64,000 nt of DNA. Origin: M3007 sp046329435. GTDB taxonomy: Bacteria > Bacteroidota > Bacteroidia > Chitinophagales > Saprospiraceae. Positions within the stretch are counted from its first letter, which is position 1; the number at the start of each line of letters is the position of its first letter. Both the position numbers and the translations under genes were made by a program. Shown here piece after piece: positions 1 through 7,811 of the stretch. A model generated the notes under the pieces. It was given only the letters and a program-made list of their open reading frames with translations. It had not been told where the DNA came from and did not search any database. The stretch spans positions 496,001 through 560,000 of the forward strand of contig JAXLUR010000003.1 in NCBI GenBank assembly GCA_046329435.1. Reading direction: 5' to 3'.

Positions 1-172
1 GACCTTCGTCGGTTGAAAAATATATATCGCCCCCGGAACTGGCAATAATTGTATCGCCCATTGCAGAAAACCCGGTCGGCGACCCGCCGGGCAAACCATC
101 GGTGCGGGTCCATTGCGCCTGTCCAGACAAAGGCAGCAAGAAGAGCAAGACTAAAAGTAGATATTTAACCAT
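1..172 (-). CDS. Secreted protein, N-terminal fragment (runs off left edge)
   Basis: An ATG at 172 opens a frame toward the left edge that is not closed within the window. The first 19 residues are a clear signal peptide: a Lys at position 3, a Leu-rich core, then SGQAQ before the mature start WTRTDG. The visible mature part (PGGSPTGFSAMGDTIIASS, then GGDIYFSTDEG) resembles one blade of a BNR/sialidase-type beta-propeller, as in secreted Bacteroidota proteins annotated as exo-alpha-sialidase-like or T9SS cargo. Only 57 residues are visible, so function cannot be fixed. It is divergent from the E1 gene at 357. Confidence 0.6.
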   Translation of the reverse strand, partial: MVKYLLLVLLFLLPLSGQAQWTRTDGLPGGSPTGFSAMGDTIIASSGGDIYFSTDEG

Positions 173-356
173 CGGAAACGGGATTTGAAAAATTGAGCAA
201 AAAGCGGTTAAAAATAGCATTTTTATGAAAATGTCTCCCCGGTCATTTGCCGGGAAAGCATGACCTTTGCGCACTCAAAAGACACGGCTGCATGCCCAAA
301 CGCTTATCCGGCCCCTCCAGCCTTCACATCCTCGAATCCAAGCACCCACACCACAT

Positions 357-2351
357 ATGTCCGCCAAACCATTGATCAAATATTCCAAAAAAGGGTTCGA
401 CCGCGACACCCTGCTTTTGCTGCACGAACAACTCCTGCGCCCCCGGCTCATCGAGGAAAAAATGCTCAACCTGCTCCGCCAGGGCCGTATTTCCAAATGG
501 TTCAGCGGCATCGGGCAGGAAGCCATCGCCGTGGGCGCGGCCTGCGCACTTGAACAGGACGAACTGATTTTTACCATGCACCGCAATCTGGGGGTATTTA
601 CAGCCCGCGACATGCCGCTCGACCGCCTTTTTTGCCAGTGGCAAGGCAAACGCCTGGGGTACACCAAAGGCCGCGACCGCTCTTTCCACTTCGGCGCCAT
701 GGAGCACGGTATCGTGGGTATGATCTCGCACCTCGGCCCCCAGCTCTCGCTGGCCGCTGGCGTGGCACTGGCCCACAAACTGCGCCATGAAGGCAAGGTT
801 TCCCTTGCATTCACCGGCGAAGGCGCCACCAGCCAGGGCGAATTCCACGAAGCGCTCAACGTCGCGTCGGTGTGGAAACTGCCCGTCATTTTCGTCATCG
901 AAAACAACGGCTACGGCCTCAGCACCACCACCAACGAACAATATGCCTGCAAAGACCTGCTCGATCGCGCGGCCGGCTATGGCATGCGCGGCGCCCGGAT
1001 CGATGGCAACAACATCCTGGAAGTCTATTCCACCATCAAAAAAGTAGCCGCCGAACTGCGCCAAAATCCGGAGCCCTTCCTGCTCGAATGTATGACTTTC
1101 CGTATGCGCGGCCACGAAGAAGCCAGTGGCACGAAGTACGTCCCGCAGGCGCTGATGGACGAATGGGCAGCCAAAGACCCCATCGACAACTACGAGCGCT
1201 GGCTGGTCAAAGAGGGCATTCTGGATGAAAAAGCAAGTGAAAACTTCCGGAAATCCTACAAAAAAACCATTCAGGATGCCGTCGAAGTCATGTTCAACGA
1301 ACCGGAACCCGTACCTGACACGGCCGAAGAACTGGCCGACGTGTACGCCCCGGCGCCTGGTGCAACGCGCCATGAAAACCGGGAAACCGGCAGCGAACTG
1401 CGCTTTATCGACGCGATCTCCGGCGGCCTGCGCACTGCCATGCAACGCCACCCCGAGCTGGTGCTCATGGGTCAGGACATTGCCGAGTACGGCGGTGTGT
1501 TCAAAATCACCCAGGGCTTCGTCGAGGAATTTGGCAAAAACCGCGTGCGCAATACCCCGCTTTGCGAATCGGCGATTGTCGGTATCAGCCTGGGGCTAAG
1601 CCTCAAAGGCATAAAAAGCATGGTGGAAATGCAGTTTGCCGATTTCGTCACCTGCGGCTTCAATCAGATCGTCAACAACCTGGCCAAACTGCACTGGCGC
1701 TGGGGCCAGACGGCCGATGTGGTCATCCGTATGCCGACGGGTGGCGGCACAGGCGCAGGCCCCTTCCACTCACAATCGAACGAAGCGTGGTTTACCCATG
1801 TTCCGGGCCTCAAAGTCGTGTTTCCCAGCACACCTTACGACGCCAAAGGCCTGTTGCTCGCGGCATTTGAAGACCCCAACCCCGTGCTGTTTTTCGAACA
1901 CAAGGCCCTCTACCGCAGCGAAAGCGGCCTCGTACCCGATGATTTTTACACCGTGGAAATCGGGAAAGCCCGGCAGGTGCAGGAAGGCGACGAGGTCAGT
2001 ATCATCACCTATGGCATGGGGGTGCGCTGGGCCGTGCAGGTAGCCGGCGAAATGGGCATCCGGGCCGACATTATCGACCTGCGCAGCCTGGTGCCGCTCG
2101 ATTACGAAGCGATCACCCGTTCGGTGAAAAAGACCAACAGGGTGCTTATTTTACATGAAGACACCCTGTTCGGAGGCATCGGGGGCGAAATTGCTGCCTG
2201 GATCTCCGAACACCTGTTCGAACACCTAGACGCTCCCGTCATGCGCGCCGCCAGCCTCGATACACCAGTACCCTTTGCCATTCCGCTGGAGCAGAATTTC
2301 TTCCCGGCAGAGCGCATGAAAGAGCAATTGAAAAAACTCCTGGGTTATTGA
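357..2351 (+). CDS. Fused E1 alpha/beta subunits of a thiamine-diphosphate 2-oxoacid dehydrogenase
   Basis: Encodes both halves of a heterotetrameric-type E1 component as one 664-residue chain. Residues about 1-330 are the alpha half, with the thiamine-diphosphate stretch GEGATSQGEFHEALN followed by IENNGYG. Residues about 340-664 are the beta half, starting near the GSELRFIDAISGGL stretch and containing MGQDIAEYGGVFKITQGF. The enzyme would decarboxylate a branched-chain 2-oxoacid or pyruvate and pass the acyl group to an E2 lipoyl protein; no E2 or E3 gene lies nearby. Single-chain alpha-beta E1 proteins are common in Bacteroidota and usually annotated as 2-oxoisovalerate or pyruvate dehydrogenase. 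I chose ATG 357 (MSAKPLIKYS) because the in-frame start at 267 adds 30 residues unlike the family. The substrate is not resolved. Confidence 0.9.
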   Translation: MSAKPLIKYSKKGFDRDTLLLLHEQLLRPRLIEEKMLNLLRQGRISKWFSGIGQEAIAVGAACALEQDELIFTMHRNLGVFTARDMPLDRLFCQWQGKRLGYTKGRDRSFHFGAMEHGIVGMISHLGPQLSLAAGVALAHKLRHEGKVSLAFTGEGATSQGEFHEALNVASVWKLPVIFVIENNGYGLSTTTNEQYACKDLLDRAAGYGMRGARIDGNNILEVYSTIKKVAAELRQNPEPFLLECMTFRMRGHEEASGTKYVPQALMDEWAAKDPIDNYERWLVKEGILDEKASENFRKSYKKTIQDAVEVMFNEPEPVPDTAEELADVYAPAPGATRHENRETGSELRFIDAISGGLRTAMQRHPELVLMGQDIAEYGGVFKITQGFVEEFGKNRVRNTPLCESAIVGISLGLSLKGIKSMVEMQFADFVTCGFNQIVNNLAKLHWRWGQTADVVIRMPTGGGTGAGPFHSQSNEAWFTHVPGLKVVFPSTPYDAKGLLLAAFEDPNPVLFFEHKALYRSESGLVPDDFYTVEIGKARQVQEGDEVSIITYGMGVRWAVQVAGEMGIRADIIDLRSLVPLDYEAITRSVKKTNRVLILHEDTLFGGIGGEIAAWISEHLFEHLDAPVMRAASLDTPVPFAIPLEQNFFPAERMKEQLKKLLGY

Positions 2352-2358
2352 TTAACCC

Positions 2359-2934
2359 TTACCAGAACAGGTTTTTTTTCTTCTTCGCCTTCGGAGCCGG
2401 CGCAGCAGATGGCGCTGCTGCCGGCTCCGAAGCGCGAAGGGTGGCCGCCGTGTCGGAAGGCATGCTTGTATTAGGAACAACAACCGGCTCCTGTGCAGGT
2501 TGCGCCGCAGGCAACGGCCCCGAGCCGGGCGCCGAAGGGGTCGGAGCGGCCCGGTTTTTGACAGGGCGATCCGCCGCGGCGCTTTCAGGCGCGGCAGGCA
2601 GGTCGGCAGGCGCCGCAGGTTGCGCTGTTTCCCTTTGCAACGTAACGCCGGCATCGGGAAGGGCTTTTTCATCAGGCCGTACAGTCGCCAGCGCTATGTA
2701 GCCGCCCGCGACAAAAGCAGTAGCCAGCGCCGCGACAAGCAAAACCGGAAGCAGCCATCTGCCGCTGCCGCGCGGCGGTGCAGAAGGCTGAAGCGGCGTT
2801 TTCACCTTGTCGAGCATGGCCGATAAATGTTCCCAGTGAGCCGGGTCGAAATCTACCGGCACCCGGTCGGCGCCTTTTTTGAAATAATTGTCGAGAGCCT
2901 CGAACGTACTGTTGTTGGACTGATCCGGTTTCAT
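2359..2934 (-). CDS. Putative membrane anti-sigma factor
   Basis: A 191-residue protein whose ATG overlaps the TGA of the ECF sigma gene upstream (ATGA, 4-bp overlap), which is typical of a translationally coupled sigma/anti-sigma pair. Residues 1-50 are a short acidic cytoplasmic segment with the motif FDPAHWEHLSAML; one membrane helix spans about 60-82. The remaining ~105 residues are Pro/Ala-rich and low complexity, ending in KAKKKKNLFW, and would be periplasmic. There is no HCC zinc-binding motif, so it is not a classical ZAS anti-sigma. The same F/Y-x-P-x-x-W motif occurs twice in the sigma-linked protein at 26913-28280. The anti-sigma role is inferred from context and topology. Confidence 0.55.
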   Translation of the reverse strand: MKPDQSNNSTFEALDNYFKKGADRVPVDFDPAHWEHLSAMLDKVKTPLQPSAPPRGSGRWLLPVLLVAALATAFVAGGYIALATVRPDEKALPDAGVTLQRETAQPAAPADLPAAPESAAADRPVKNRAAPTPSAPGSGPLPAAQPAQEPVVVPNTSMPSDTAATLRASEPAAAPSAAPAPKAKKKKNLFW

Positions 2935-3467
2935 AGTTGTTCGCGTGTCTGCAGTTTTTGTTGTAAAATCTGTCGGGCCTGGTGCAGGTGCCATTTGGAA
3001 TTGCCCTCGCTGATGCCCAGCATGGCGCCGATCTCGCGATGGGAGAAGCCCTCGATGACAAACAAATTGAACACCGCACCCGATGTTTCGGGCAAACTGT
3101 GCAGGTACCTGAGCAGATCGTCGTAGTGGATGTGCAGATCGGGTCCGCTGGCGCCGGGCAGTTCGGCAGCCGCCTCCACAGGGTCGTGAAAACCCAGGCG
3201 GCGCCTCGAACGCACAAAATCGATGGCTGCATTGATCACGATCCGTTTCATCCAGGCAAACAGGTCCCCTTCTGCGCGGAACTGGTCGAGATGCGTAAAA
3301 ATGTTGAAAAACGCCTTGTTCAGGATATCGGCGGCATCGTCGCGGGAGCTTGCGTAGCGCAGGCAAATCCGCATGACCGGGGCGTAATAGTGCCGGTAAA
3401 ACTGCTCCTGCGCAGTTCTATCCTGCCTTCGGCAGCCTTCGAAAATATGTGCTGAAACTGGATGCAT
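2931..3467 (-). CDS. ECF RNA polymerase sigma factor
   Basis: A 178-residue extracytoplasmic-function sigma-70. Region 2 is seen as YRHYYAPVMRICLRYASSRD followed by DDAADILNKAFFNIF and LFAWMKRIVINAAIDFVR. Region 4 is seen as LPETSGAVFNLFVIEGFSHR followed by EIGAMLGISEGNSKWHLHQA, the helix-turn-helix that reads the -35 region. It lies 16 bp after the stop of an outer-membrane protein gene and overlaps the putative anti-sigma gene by 4 bp, so the three probably share a transcript. It would redirect RNA polymerase to a small envelope or stress regulon; the signal is unknown. Confidence 0.93.
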   Translation of the reverse strand: MHPVSAHIFEGCRRQDRTAQEQFYRHYYAPVMRICLRYASSRDDAADILNKAFFNIFTHLDQFRAEGDLFAWMKRIVINAAIDFVRSRRRLGFHDPVEAAAELPGASGPDLHIHYDDLLRYLHSLPETSGAVFNLFVIEGFSHREIGAMLGISEGNSKWHLHQARQILQQKLQTREQL

Positions 3468-3483
3468 GACATTACTTACCGAT

Positions 3484-4272
3484 TCAGAAAAAGACGCCTC
3501 CGCGGAAGAGGATGGTGTTCCAGGCTTTTACGTCGGTGCGCTCGACTGGTGGCAGCCACGTACGCCGGCTCGTGTGGTGCACCCAGCCGATCTCGGCAAA
3601 AAAGCCGAAATCGCTGAGCAGGGCAAACTGAAAACTGATACCCGGATGTACGATCCAGCCGTTGCCGTATTCGTACTCGCCATATTCGTTGCTCGAGTTT
3701 GCCGTGAAGTTGAAGGCATACCCGGCGTCTGCAAACACATGCGTCGAAAACCGGTTGTCGCGCGTTCGGCTGAATTCATGCCGCAGGTCGAGCATCAGCG
3801 GGATGATTTTTACAAAATCGACCCTGTTGGTCTCATATCCGTGTTCTTTATTGCCGATGTAATGCACGCTCAGTCCCACGGAGGCTTTTTCATAACGGGC
3901 CAGCCGATGGGTCAGCGTCAGTCCTCCGCCGAGAAAAGGATAGTCGCCGCCCCCGGCAGAGGCGCTGGCAAACACGTAATTGGGCTTTGTGCGATACAAA
4001 CGGAGCGGTTGTTCGACCAGCAGCACGGGTTGTTCGGGCGGCAGTATCGTTCGCGTAATGCGCTCGATGTCTTCCATGGCAAAGGCCAGCGTATCGTTTT
4101 GGGAAAGCCGCCAGAGTTGAATAGAGTCGCCCGGCCGCTGTTCGATGATCAACCCTTCGAACGATTCACCGGATTTGAGGTACACGGCGTCCAGCGGGGT
4201 TTGCCCGAAGGCCTTGGCGGCGCACAACAGGAAGGCGGCAAGCGGCAGGAAGCGGAAGATGTAATTTTTCAT
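3484..4272 (-). CDS. Outer-membrane beta-barrel protein
   Basis: A 262-residue protein from ATG 4272, chosen because it begins a clean signal peptide (MKNYIFRFLPLAAFLLCAA, cleavage near AFGQ). After it comes a short module (AVYLKSGESFEGLIIEQRPG, then DIERITRTI) that recurs at the start of many Bacteroidota outer-membrane proteins. From about residue 95 onward alternating aromatic and small residues suggest an eight-or-more-stranded barrel, and the chain ends GGVFF with a terminal Phe, as BAM substrates do. It lies directly upstream of the ECF sigma gene with 16 bp between, so it may be co-transcribed with its own regulator. No substrate can be named. Confidence 0.7.
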   Translation of the reverse strand: MKNYIFRFLPLAAFLLCAAKAFGQTPLDAVYLKSGESFEGLIIEQRPGDSIQLWRLSQNDTLAFAMEDIERITRTILPPEQPVLLVEQPLRLYRTKPNYVFASASAGGGDYPFLGGGLTLTHRLARYEKASVGLSVHYIGNKEHGYETNRVDFVKIIPLMLDLRHEFSRTRDNRFSTHVFADAGYAFNFTANSSNEYGEYEYGNGWIVHPGISFQFALLSDFGFFAEIGWVHHTSRRTWLPPVERTDVKAWNTILFRGGVFF

Positions 4273-4402
4273 AAGGGTCAAAAAAGGATAGCTGAACAGG
4301 TTTGTTAATAGCGCACAGGGCAATGTGGTCCGGCCGGAAACACTGTTGATAACCCAAAGACGAAGGGTTGCCGGAGATGGTTAGAAAATAATACGGGAAA
4401 AA

Positions 4403-5458
4403 TTATTCCTCGGTGTACCATTTGCGCAGCACCGCCTCGGCGGCTTTTCCCTGCGGGGTATAATCGCGCTCCGGGTAGCCTTCATGCCCGCGCATATTGG
4501 GAAACCATTTCCACAAAAAACCGCCGGCCCACCAGTCTTCCCGGCAAAAAGTGGAAAAGAGGGCCTCATAACAATTGGCCTGCGCCGGTTCGTTGATAAT
4601 GCGCTGTTCGATGCCGCGTTCCAGTTCCCAGTTGCGCCAGCCGCAGCTGTCGACGCTCAGATAGCCGAATTCGGTGAACAAAACAGGTTTGCCCTGGGCT
4701 TTTGAAAAGGCCCGCAATTGATCGACAATCGGCTGCCAGGCGTTCTGGAGCGCGTCCACCGAAGGGGTGGTCTGTTGCACGAGAGGGAAATATCCGCCAA
4801 GGCCGATAAAATCGAGTTCCGACCAAAACGGCACCCTCGACCAGTCATCCCAGTTGGCCGAGTACGTCAGGCGGCCGGGGTATTCGGCTCGTATTTTTCC
4901 GATGAGGCGGAGCCAGAATTCCGGCCTTTTCTGAATGGCGTTGTTGAATTCCGTACCGATGCAAAGCATGTCGGGTCGTTCTTCGGCAGCCAGGCGGGCG
5001 TAAAAAGTCAGAAAACGTTCGTAGTCTGTTTCCCAGGCCGTCCACGCTTCATCGGTGCTGAAATCGAGTGCGCCGGTCCAGCCGCCGGGAACGAAAACTT
5101 GCGGTTTCAACATGACTTTCAACCCTGCGGCATGCGCCATTCGGATGGTCTGCCTGACACCTTCCGGGCTTTCACCCCACCATTGCCACTTGTTTTGTTC
5201 GGCAAAATGAACCGCCGGCTGTCCGGGCCGGGTAAAAGCATAGGGCACCACCGCGATCCAGTTGGCGCCCACGCCGGTTACGGCAGGCATGGGATCGGCT
5301 GGGAAGGGTTCGGGAGGCGCGACAAACGTGAGGCCGCAAATTTTTTCGCGCAGGGGGGCGGCCGCGCCGGCAGCCGCGGGGGCTGAGGGCGGGTACGCAT
5401 TGCAAACGGCCAGCAAAATCGCCGCGAGCAGGGTTCCGAAAAAGGATAGTTTTATCAA
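4403..5458 (-). CDS. GH113-like glycoside hydrolase
   Basis: A 351-residue TIM-barrel glycosidase resembling family GH113 (beta-mannanase-like). It has an N-terminal hydrophobic signal (residues 3-18) and Cys19 in LLAVC, an imperfect lipobox, so it may be a lipoprotein. Residues 40-70 begin the barrel (GLTFVAPPEPF). The likely acid/base is Glu170 in CIGTEFNNA and the likely nucleophile Glu263 in LFTEFGY, the spacing expected for clan GH-A retaining enzymes. The only credible start is TTG at 5458: a stop lies two codons upstream in frame and the next Met is near residue 57, beyond the signal peptide. A 12-bp GC-rich hairpin sits just upstream of that start. The substrate is unproven. Confidence 0.75.
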   Translation of the reverse strand: MIKLSFFGTLLAAILLAVCNAYPPSAPAAAGAAAPLREKICGLTFVAPPEPFPADPMPAVTGVGANWIAVVPYAFTRPGQPAVHFAEQNKWQWWGESPEGVRQTIRMAHAAGLKVMLKPQVFVPGGWTGALDFSTDEAWTAWETDYERFLTFYARLAAEERPDMLCIGTEFNNAIQKRPEFWLRLIGKIRAEYPGRLTYSANWDDWSRVPFWSELDFIGLGGYFPLVQQTTPSVDALQNAWQPIVDQLRAFSKAQGKPVLFTEFGYLSVDSCGWRNWELERGIEQRIINEPAQANCYEALFSTFCREDWWAGGFLWKWFPNMRGHEGYPERDYTPQGKAAEAVLRKWYTEE

Positions 5459-5462
5459 CAGT

Positions 5463-5494
5463 CAGCCCCGCCGGGGGCAATACCGGCGGGGCTG
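5463..5494. repeat. GC-rich hairpin before the GH113-like start
   Basis: Perfect 12-bp inverted repeat (arms 5463-5474 and 5483-5494, CAGCCCCGCCGG/CCGGCGGGGCTG) with an 8-base loop. It lies between the HIT gene stop and the TTG start at 5458, ending only 4 bases before the start codon. On the minus strand no T-tract follows, so it is not a standard terminator in the direction of these genes. Confidence 0.6.
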
Positions 5495-5523
5495 AAAAAT
5501 ACAAAAGCGCTGCAAAAGGGGCT

Positions 5524-5916
5524 TTACAGTTGGGCGGCGATTTGCGCGGCCAGCGTCTGGAACTCTTCGGCAGTCATTGGATATGGTTCGCGGCCAAACG
5601 TAAGGTCCGACAATTGATTGAGCGGCACCAGGTGCACATGCGCGTGCGGCACTTCGAGGCCGATAACGGCCACGCCGACGCGTTTGCACGGTACGACCTT
5701 TTCAACGGCGCGGGCAACGCGTTTGGCAAACACCATCAGGCCGGCCAGCTCCTCGTCGGGGATGTCGAAGATGTAATCCGTTTCGCGTTTCGGGATGCAG
5801 AGCGTATGCCCCTTCGCAGAAGGGCGGATATCCAGAAAAGCAAGATAATCAGCCGTTTCTGCTACTTTGTAGCAAGGGATTTCTCCGGCGACGATTCGGG
5901 AAAAGATCGTGGGCAT
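5524..5916 (-). CDS. HIT-family nucleotide hydrolase
   Basis: A 130-residue histidine-triad protein from ATG 5916 (MPTIFSRIVAGEIPCYKV). The catalytic triad motif is HAHVHLVPL near residue 97, preceded by GLEVP, and the adenine-pocket region has FLDIRPSAKGHTLCIPK. The family hydrolyses AMP-amidates, AMP-lysine or dinucleoside polyphosphates through a nucleotidyl-histidine intermediate in the cytoplasm. Bacterial HIT proteins are usually 110-140 residues, so the chain is full length. An in-frame ATG ten codons upstream would add residues not typical of the family. It follows greA at 38 bp on the same strand, so the two may be co-transcribed. Confidence 0.92.
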   Translation of the reverse strand: MPTIFSRIVAGEIPCYKVAETADYLAFLDIRPSAKGHTLCIPKRETDYIFDIPDEELAGLMVFAKRVARAVEKVVPCKRVGVAVIGLEVPHAHVHLVPLNQLSDLTFGREPYPMTAEEFQTLAAQIAAQL

Positions 5917-5954
5917 GGCTGGTGCTGGATGCAGGGTGAAAGACAAGAACTGGA

Positions 5955-6428
5955 TCAGATGGCGATTTCCACGACTTCAAATTCGAGGACGCCGCCGGGG
6001 GTCTGAATTTTGACCGATTCGCCGCGGGTTTTGCCCAGCAGGCCCTGGCCGATGGGCGAGGTGACCGAAATACGCATTTGCTTGGGATCGGCTTCAGTTT
6101 CCGACACCAGTTTATAGGTCATTTCCTTGCCCGTCTTGAGGTTTTTGATGGTGACATTGGACATGATCGCCACTTTCGAGGTATCGAGCTGGGTTTCATC
6201 GATCACCCGTGCATTGGCAAGTACGGTTTCAATTTCGCTTATCTTGAGTTCGAGCATACCCTGCGCGTCCTTGGCGGCGTCATATTCGGCATTTTCCGAA
6301 AGGTCGCCTTGCGCGCGGGCTTCGGCGATGGCGCGGGCCGCTTCCTGCCGGCCGGTCGTTTTCAGTTCTTCTAGTTCGGCCTTGAGTCTGTCATATCCGT
6401 TCTGGGTCAAATACGTGTAATTTGCCAT
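5955..6428 (-). CDS. greA: Transcription elongation factor GreA
   Basis: A 157-residue GreA. The N-terminal coiled coil that enters the RNA polymerase secondary channel is visible as GYDRLKAELEELK through residue 75, including the acidic tip GDLSENAEYDAAKD. The C-terminal FKBP-like domain includes ISVTSPIGQGLLGKTRGE and VKIQTPGGVLEFEVVEI. GreA rescues backtracked polymerase by stimulating transcript cleavage. The gene lies just downstream of a strong minus-strand terminator (6536-6579), with a TATCTTTG box above it; if that box is greA's promoter, the hairpin lies inside the greA leader. Confidence 0.97.
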   Translation of the reverse strand: MANYTYLTQNGYDRLKAELEELKTTGRQEAARAIAEARAQGDLSENAEYDAAKDAQGMLELKISEIETVLANARVIDETQLDTSKVAIMSNVTIKNLKTGKEMTYKLVSETEADPKQMRISVTSPIGQGLLGKTRGESVKIQTPGGVLEFEVVEIAI

Positions 6429-6535
6429 GGCGTATGCGTTTTGGAAAGGGAGTGTGGTTGTTATTGTGCGGGTATCGGTGAAAAAAGGCTTACTGAACCC
6501 CGGGAGTTCGGTAAACCTCGCGTACCCATATACAG

Positions 6536-6579
6536 AAAAAAACAGAAACGTTCCTATCGGGCAGATAGAAACGTTCCTG
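6536..6579 (-). terminator. Strong intrinsic terminator, minus strand
   Basis: Read on the minus strand, a 15-bp stem (arms 6578-6564 and 6558-6544, AGGAACGTTTCTATC / GATAGGAACGTTTCT) pairs fully, with two G-U wobbles, and can be extended by one C-G pair. It is followed by seven T. On the plus strand the same positions are A-C mismatches with no T-run, so it is directional. It ends the PorV-like gene and therefore the TonB/cargo/PorV operon. Confidence 0.8.
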
Positions 6580-6595
6580 TGTAAAATTGTTGCCG

Positions 6596-6603
6596 CAAAG
6601 ATA
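6596..6603 (-). promoter_or_regulatory. Possible -7 box (TATCTTTG)
   Basis: Matches the Bacteroidota -7 consensus TAnnTTTG on the minus strand, 168 bases before greA. I see no well-spaced -33 TTG. Transcription from here would pass at once through the terminator hairpin at 6536-6579. Confidence 0.35.
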
Positions 6604-6659
6604 CGGCATTCGAAACAATGCGGAAAGTTTTTTTACCGCACTTTTTAACGCTTCGAGGC

Positions 6660-7709
6660 TTACAGGTCGATACGCAGACCGAAGTTGTGCGTACCCTGAT
6701 ACACGTCGGTAGCGCGGAAAGCGTAGTCCAGCGAGAGGCGCGAATCGGAGCCTTTCTTGAGTGGCAGCGACACCGTCAGACCTGCCGACAGGCCGTTGTC
6801 GATCGAAGCTTCCACCGAATTCGGGTCGAACTCGGTTTTGTAAGCTGCGCGAAGCGCGAAATTCTGACCAAGAGCAAACTCAAGGCCGCCACCCACCTGG
6901 TCGCGGGAGAAAGCATTGGAGGTAAAGTTGGCCAGCATAGTCAGGCGGCTCTTGCCGGCAAAAAGCCAGTCGTAGGAAGCGCCGATGTTCAGCTGCGAGG
7001 GCAATTCGTAGGCCGCCGAACGCTGGTAGTAGGTGATCGGGTACGTAAAGGTCTCGCTTGCGCCATCGAGCGCCGTGGAAAGGCCTTCACCCGTGAAACG
7101 CATTTTCGAACCTACGTTGCGCAGCGAAATGCCGAATTTGAAATTGTCTTTCGGACCGGTCACGTACTGTACACCGGCATCGAGCGCAATGGCGCGGGCG
7201 CCGGCGTTGGTGATCGACTCGTTGACAAACTTGGCCGTAATGCCCACCGAAACGCGGTTGGTGAACATGTGAGCGTAGGAAATACCGAGGTTGAACAGCG
7301 AGGGGCTGAACGTACCGCCCGTGCCTTCCGGCGTGCCTTCGGTCGTGAGCTCGAGATCGCCGAGATCGACAGCCATCAGGCTGACGCCGAACGTGCCGCC
7401 GCCTTTACCCACACGCTGGGCAAAACCCAGGGCATTGATGTTCATATCGGCGCCCTGCAGGTAAATCGTATGGCCCAGCTGCAACTGGGTCTTGTTGATA
7501 CGGGCAAGGCCGGCGACGTTCAGGTACATAGCGTCGGCTCCCGTAATATTGGAAGTATTCAAAGAGTGCAAACCCGCGCTGCGTGCCCACGGATTGAGCA
7601 ACAGCTGCTTGCCGCCCTCTTCCCCCTGGCGATCGGGGTTGCCGGCAATAGCAACTCCACCCAGCATCAGGATGCACGTTGGCAAAAGGAAGAAGTATTT
7701 AAGTTTCAT
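6660..7709 (-). CDS. PorV/PorQ-family outer-membrane protein (T9SS shuttle type)
   Basis: A 349-residue protein with a signal peptide (MKLKYFFLLPTCILMLGG, cleavage near AIAG) followed by the hallmark start of the PorV/PorQ family: LLLNPWARSAGLHSLN, then the ITGADAMYLNVAGLARINKT stretch. The rest is a FadL-like barrel ending in FGLRIDL. PorV carries T9SS cargo from the translocon to the attachment complex by binding the C-terminal sorting domain. This copy is the last gene of a three-gene operon behind a TonB receptor and a large cargo-like protein, rather than in a core por locus. I infer that it is dedicated to the cargo encoded just upstream. Confidence 0.85.
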   Translation of the reverse strand: MKLKYFFLLPTCILMLGGVAIAGNPDRQGEEGGKQLLLNPWARSAGLHSLNTSNITGADAMYLNVAGLARINKTQLQLGHTIYLQGADMNINALGFAQRVGKGGGTFGVSLMAVDLGDLELTTEGTPEGTGGTFSPSLFNLGISYAHMFTNRVSVGITAKFVNESITNAGARAIALDAGVQYVTGPKDNFKFGISLRNVGSKMRFTGEGLSTALDGASETFTYPITYYQRSAAYELPSQLNIGASYDWLFAGKSRLTMLANFTSNAFSRDQVGGGLEFALGQNFALRAAYKTEFDPNSVEASIDNGLSAGLTVSLPLKKGSDSRLSLDYAFRATDVYQGTHNFGLRIDL

Positions 7710-7739
7710 AATCTTCTTTTTGAATAAAGGATGAAGAGG

Positions 7740-7809
7740 AATGAAGAACGGGAGGGCGATGAATACCGGACAATAACTTTCCGGTATTCACCATCCTCCG
7801 TTCTTCATT
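7740..7809. repeat. Long imperfect hairpin between cargo and PorV-like genes
   Basis: Arms 7740-7769 and 7781-7809: 12 and 10 matched bases at the two ends plus a short inner match, loop about 11 bases. It starts just after the cargo gene's stop and precedes the PorV-like ATG at 7709. A T-run follows only on the plus strand, so on the coding strand it is a stem without a terminator tail, suggesting RNA processing, stabilisation or partial termination. Confidence 0.65.
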
Positions 7810-7811
7810 TT

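Noticed and set aside
267..356. An upstream start for the E1 gene at 267
   Set aside because: The added 30 residues are Pro/Arg/His-rich and unlike E1 proteins; ATG 357 gives a normal N-terminus.
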